DNA of 17,280 bases from JBGSYN01 sp041750975 (GTDB lineage: Bacteria > Pseudomonadota > Alphaproteobacteria > Geminicoccales > Geminicoccaceae), in the NCBI GenBank assembly GCA_041750975.1, contig JBGSYN010000154.1, positions 1 through 17,280 of the forward strand, in the 5' to 3' direction. The notes under the pieces are model-generated. The model did not search any database. It was not told where the DNA came from and saw nothing but the letters and a program-made list of their open reading frames with translations. Position numbers and translations under genes: made by a program. Within the stretch, counting starts at the first letter, position 1; every line of letters starts with the position of its first letter. Shown here piece after piece: positions 14,904 to 17,280 of this stretch.

Positions 14904-15231
14904 GCGGGAGCCAGGACAAGGGGGCTTTTGCCCCTGATAGGAAGCAAGACCAGGGGCCTTCATGGGACCCTGGAACCCCTTAGACTTTGGGGCCGTCGCG
15001 GGGGTTTGGCGGTGAGGAGAGCCAGAGGGGACGTAGCAGAGTGGGTGAAAAGGGCCGGTAATACCGGGGGCTCTTGCCTCATTGTTGGAAGATCACGGGG
15101 AGCCGAGCCGGTCTGAGCGTCGACGTCGTAACCGGATGCTCGGATTTCGAGGGAAAGGCCAGGACCAGCTCGTCGCTGAGTTGACGGCGGGCCTCGCTGA
15201 CGCCTTTAGCCCAAGGCCGCATGAAATTCGA
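14904..15231. other. GC-rich, hairpin-dense intergenic stretch without a gene
   Basis: After the His-rich gene come several hairpins: GGGGC-TTTT-GCCCC (14921-14934), CCAGGG/CCCTGG (14950-14955 with 14968-14973), CCCC/GGGG (14976-14979 with 14989-14992) and CCGGT-AAT-ACCGG (15055-15067). The first could terminate the ureohydrolase transcript. The intervening sequence is G-rich, has GACGTAGCAGAGTGGGTGAA at 15030-15049, and does not read as protein in any frame. It could be a structured RNA or a remnant of a ribozyme-type element, but I cannot assign it. Confidence 0.4.
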
Positions 15232-15603
15232 CTAGCGCGCAGCCTGTTGGGCAGCAACCGGATCGGCCGGCGCGGGCTTCGGCTTCGCCAAAGGTTGATC
15301 GAGCGGCTTCGCCGATTGCATGACCTTGCGGTTGACGGCTTCAGACGGGACCCGAGCCGGGTTCTTGCCCCGGCCGAACTGATCGGCGAGAAAAAGCGCT
15401 ACCCGAACATCACGCTCCTCGACGGCAATCTCCAGCAGCTCGAGGGCCGCCCGCTCCAGCTGCTTGAGCCGATCTTCCTCTGAAAGACCCATCGTCTCCC
15501 GGCAGCAGGCCACCAGCTCGCCGATCTCATTTTTGGCCAAGCCAGGCCTCACAGTCATATAGTAATTGGAAACGTTGATAACAGTGTAATTGAGGCTGGA
15601 CAT
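15232..15603 (-). CDS. Hypothetical 123-residue protein
   Basis: The middle of this minus-strand frame reads like a folded helical protein (EIGELVACCRETMGLSEEDRLKQLERAALELLEIAVEE) followed by a basic GRGKNPARVPSEAVNRKV segment and a low-complexity Pro/Ala/Lys tail. I do not recognise it. There is no Shine-Dalgarno at ATG 15603 or at the in-frame ATG 15558. The first about 15 codons lie in AT-rich sequence, so the original N-terminus may have been replaced when the adjacent AT-rich insert arrived. A plus-strand frame over the same bases is Arg-rich and less protein-like. Confidence 0.5.
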   Translation of the reverse strand: MSSLNYTVINVSNYYMTVRPGLAKNEIGELVACCRETMGLSEEDRLKQLERAALELLEIAVEERDVRVALFLADQFGRGKNPARVPSEAVNRKVMQSAKPLDQPLAKPKPAPADPVAAQQAAR

Positions 15604-15897
15604 TGTCTACTAGCGAATGTCGAAAGAGAATTAGCATCTGTTTGCAAACGAGGTAGTAGCACAGACTATCTTGATTTAGTTTTAGATAAGTGGATGAAAG
15701 AGCGGCATCTTCTTAATCCTCCACTAAAATTATCTTGGGAATAACATATTGATACAGTGATACGATATTTTTGTGGTATTCGATGGGTATCAAATGTATC
15801 AGAATCCAAAAGGGTATTGTTAGACTATTTATCTATCCTGAAGTTTCAAAATAGTGATCGAGTTCGCTATCTCCAATCACTACTGGAGGATTTATAG
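15556..15897 (+). other. AT-rich segment with a single-stop-interrupted reading frame, possible gene remnant
   Basis: Base composition changes abruptly to AT-rich near 15555 and recovers near 15950. One plus-strand frame is open from before 15556 to TAA 15742-15744, then again to TAG 15895-15897. It gives protein-like text on both sides (ANVERELASVCKRGSSTDYL before the stop; YFCGIRWVSNVSESKRVLLD after it). No good start codon or Shine-Dalgarno precedes it. It may be a decayed foreign gene, two tiny genes, or chance. Confidence 0.3.
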
Positions 15898-16286
15898 CGA
15901 TATCGAGACGACTTGGATAGCGCCTAAGAGGGGTCGCGATGACCTGACATCCGCGCACGGATTAAAGGCGAATGAGACAGCAAGCAATGCCAACGACGAT
16001 TTCGTCACTGTTTTTGGGTTCCATGCACCTCCCCTTCCATGCCGTGGGGTCCGGGGAGATCGCATCTCCCCGGCGAGTCTCAGCGATCCCTAGGAAAGAG
16101 CGCGTCGGCGATCATGCCGAATTTGACACGGACTGTGCTGGCGTTGCGGAAGAAGCACCCTATCCCTCGCCTCGAACAGACACCGCCACCCTGTGGGAGA
16201 GGTCTCGGCCATCGATGCCAGCAATCTCGCAGACCACACCCACCAGGCGGTTGTGGGGCGGAGCCTGAAACTATGTCCGAAACCTG
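15898..16286. other. Intergenic remainder with no supportable gene
   Basis: Apart from the perfect hairpin at 16051-16073, I see no gene with plausible composition, start site or motif on either strand. GC content returns to the host level from about 15950. Frames here give low-complexity or Arg/Ser/Pro-rich text typical of non-coding GC-rich DNA. Confidence 0.5.
16051..16073. repeat. Perfect 10-base inverted repeat with a 3-base loop
   Basis: CCGGGGAGAT-CGC-ATCTCCCCGG is a perfect, very GC-rich hairpin. It has no T-run on either side, so it is a poor intrinsic terminator. It may be an orphaned terminator stem or a dispersed palindromic element. Confidence 0.6.
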
Positions 16287-16634
16287 TTAGTCCCTCGTTT
16301 GTGCTTCGTAATAGGCACGAAGGACGGCGTTCATGCGGGTTTGCCAGCCTTTTCCGTGGCTCTTGAACCAATCGAGCACATCGGCGTCGATGCGAAGACC
16401 CGTATGCTTCTTGCCGGGCGCTACGACCACACGAGCGGTCTGCCAGAAAGCATCATCAAGCAGCTGTGCGTCAGGGTCCCCGCATGCGGCGGCTTCAACT
16501 TCCTGTTCCGACATGGCCCGCAATCGATCCCAGTCAGTACGATTGTCTGCCGGTCGATAGCTGCCGTCACTTTTCCGAACCAAGACTTCGCCGTCTTCAG
16601 TGACGATAGCCTTTGTCAGCTCCTCGTTGCTCAT
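16287..16634 (-). CDS. brnA: BrnA-type antitoxin
   Basis: This 115-residue protein ends with the BrnA signature VVVAPGKKHTGLRIDADVLDWFKSHGKGWQTRMNAVLRAYYEAQ, a ribbon-helix-helix-type DNA-binding dimer that also neutralises the toxin. The N-terminal 60 residues are acidic and probably include the toxin-wrapping segment. It starts inside the toxin gene (38-base overlap), with AGG 5 bases before the ATG; toxin-first order is normal for BrnT/BrnA. In the family, BrnA with BrnT represses its own promoter. Confidence 0.88.
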   Translation of the reverse strand: MSNEELTKAIVTEDGEVLVRKSDGSYRPADNRTDWDRLRAMSEQEVEAAACGDPDAQLLDDAFWQTARVVVAPGKKHTGLRIDADVLDWFKSHGKGWQTRMNAVLRAYYEAQTRD

Positions 16635-16887
16635 AGGCCTGTCTTTCCCGCTTGCTCGCTCGACGCGCCGAAATCAGACGAATACTGCCGGCTCGACGGG
16701 TGAACGTGACATGGACATAGGTTCCCTTGAAGGGCGCTATAAGAATGAACCGCACCTCGCCGTAACTCTTGCGCTTGTCTTCCAACACCAAGCAATCATC
16801 GGTCGAGAAGACGCCAACAATATCGTCAAAAGCGAGGCCATGCTTTTGCAGGTTAATGCGGTTTTTCTGCTCGTCCCACTCAAACAC
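16597..16887 (-). CDS. brnT: BrnT-type ribonuclease toxin
   Basis: This 96-residue protein has the BrnT hallmarks: FEWDEQKNRINLQKHGLAF at the N-terminus, a central RFILIAPF beta-strand, VTFTRR, and RLISARRASKRERQAYE at the C-terminus. BrnT has a RelE-like fold and cleaves RNA, stopping translation. The start is GTG at 16887 without a visible Shine-Dalgarno, immediately downstream of a palindrome, so the transcript may be nearly leaderless. The pair is probably intact and lies in an accessory, gene-poor stretch, as is typical. Confidence 0.9.
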   Translation of the reverse strand: MFEWDEQKNRINLQKHGLAFDDIVGVFSTDDCLVLEDKRKSYGEVRFILIAPFKGTYVHVTFTRRAGSIRLISARRASKRERQAYEQRGADKGYRH

Positions 16888-16914
16888 GGTAACGTTGTAG
16901 CAACATATGTTACC
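16888..16914. promoter_or_regulatory. Palindromic operator/promoter of the brnTA pair
   Basis: GGTAAC (16888-16893) and GTTACC (16909-16914) form an inverted repeat directly against the toxin start. Inside are GTTG/CAAC arms and the perfect 10-base palindrome AACATATGTT (16902-16911). On the minus strand TAACAT could act as a -10. The position fits autorepression by BrnA, as known for the family. Confidence 0.6.
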
Positions 16915-16995
16915 ACATCAAGCGTGCAAAACGTTTTCGCCGAAAAAAAGAGAGCATGAGACTTATGCGATCTTTTTGAGGATAGTGGCTCCTGA

Positions 16996-17121
16996 GCCCT
17001 GTCTCCATGCCGATCTCAACTCGATCGATTGCTCGATTCCGAGAACGGCAATGTGACGCTGGCGACGCTGACCCGTGCCGCGAAGGCCGTGGGCCGGTCC
17101 ATCAAGCTCGAAATGACTTAG
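16996..17121 (+). pseudogene. C-terminal remnant of an XRE/HigA-type antitoxin
   Basis: The last about 35 codons read SQLDRLLDSENGNVTLATLT...AKAVGRSIKLEMT and a TAG at 17119-17121. This is the second half of the helix-turn-helix domain and the C-terminus common to small XRE-family antitoxins. Upstream the frame hits TGA at 16993-16995, and no N-terminal half (helix 1-2) is visible, nor a partner toxin. It is a truncated relic; its 5' part was probably lost when the brnTA segment or the sequence at 16920-16995 was inserted. Confidence 0.65.
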
Positions 17122-17156
17122 AATCCGCTAATTTCCTCCACATGCCGCGGGGTGCT

Positions 17157-17181
17157 CGAGGGGCAAACGTTTTGCCCCTCG
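17157..17181 (+). terminator. Strong intrinsic-terminator-like hairpin
   Basis: A perfect 11-base stem (CGAGGGGCAAA with TTTGCCCCTCG) closes a 3-base loop, followed by TCTGTTCTTG. It starts 36 bases after the antitoxin remnant and probably was its terminator. The A/T pairs near the loop and the U-rich tail make it work best on the plus strand. Confidence 0.65.
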
Positions 17182-17280
17182 TCTGTTCTTGCAGCCAGTC
17201 TGTTGTTGAAGGTGGGGCCTTTTCTTCGACTAGCGCTGTCTGATCGAAGCCGTTATATCGCAGCGCAACAACTGGGGTGG
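17182..17280. other. No gene visible to the right window edge
   Basis: About 100 bases with no start, motif or repeat that I can support. A gene beginning beyond the edge cannot be excluded. Confidence 0.4.

Noticed and set aside
15030..15118. tRNA-like start (GACGTAGCAGAGTGGGT)
   Set aside because: No matching acceptor end, anticodon arm or TTCGAATC T-loop follows.
15082..15483. Plus-strand frame of 133 codons
   Set aside because: Arg/Leu-rich shadow of the more protein-like minus-strand frame, with no Shine-Dalgarno; it begins in the non-coding hairpin region.
17007..17243. 78-codon plus frame at the right end
   Set aside because: It runs through the antitoxin remnant in the wrong frame and through the terminator hairpin.
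1..17280. CRISPR array, insertion sequence or integrase
   Set aside because: No regularly spaced repeats, terminal inverted repeats with a transposase, or integrase motifs were seen.

Overview
The window reads as a GC-rich alphaproteobacterial chromosome or large replicon, probably of a Rhizobiales/Hyphomicrobiales-type heterotroph. This rests on gene content, codon composition and the style of the sugar transporter; no rRNA or other taxonomic marker is present. It falls into four blocks.

(1) Positions 1-7183: a sugar or sugar-acid catabolic locus. A minus-strand operon runs, in transcription order, from two uncharacterised beta-rich proteins (5375-6295 and 5050-5382) through an RpiR-type phosphosugar-responsive regulator (4149-5048), a periplasmic solute-binding protein (2812-4098) and two MalF/MalG-type permeases (1875-2747, 1049-1882) to an enolase-superfamily sugar-acid dehydratase that leaves the window at base 1. 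A short-chain dehydrogenase (6416-7183) is divergently transcribed. The divergent promoter region contains mirror-image copies of a GTAGTTT..TAC plus ACCCTCCAA element, a plausible RpiR operator. No ABC ATPase is in view.

(2) Positions 7184-13013: a light-harvesting cassette. A proteorhodopsin-type proton pump (Asp92/Thr96/Glu103, Lys228) is followed by a strong hairpin and then crtE, crtB, crtY and blh, all joined by 1-4 base overlaps. These enzymes make GGPP, phytoene, beta-carotene from lycopene, and retinal. The phytoene desaturase crtI needed between crtB and crtY is absent. A metallo-beta-lactamase-fold lactonase-like gene overlaps blh but carries one extra C, which shifts the frame and removes its last metal ligand.

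(3) Positions 13014-14903: a ureohydrolase that looks like a nickel-dependent guanidine hydrolase (GdmH type) rather than a classical agmatinase, starting at TTG behind a perfect AGGAGG. Fifteen bases downstream is a small protein with a His-rich N-terminus. I propose this pair as an enzyme plus dedicated metal-delivery protein; it is the strongest candidate here for an undescribed system.

(4) Positions 14904-17280: an accessory or decaying region. It holds a GC-rich hairpin-dense stretch, an orphan small gene, an AT-rich insert with a stop-interrupted reading frame, a BrnT/BrnA toxin-antitoxin pair with a palindromic operator, a truncated XRE-type antitoxin remnant and a strong terminator hairpin.
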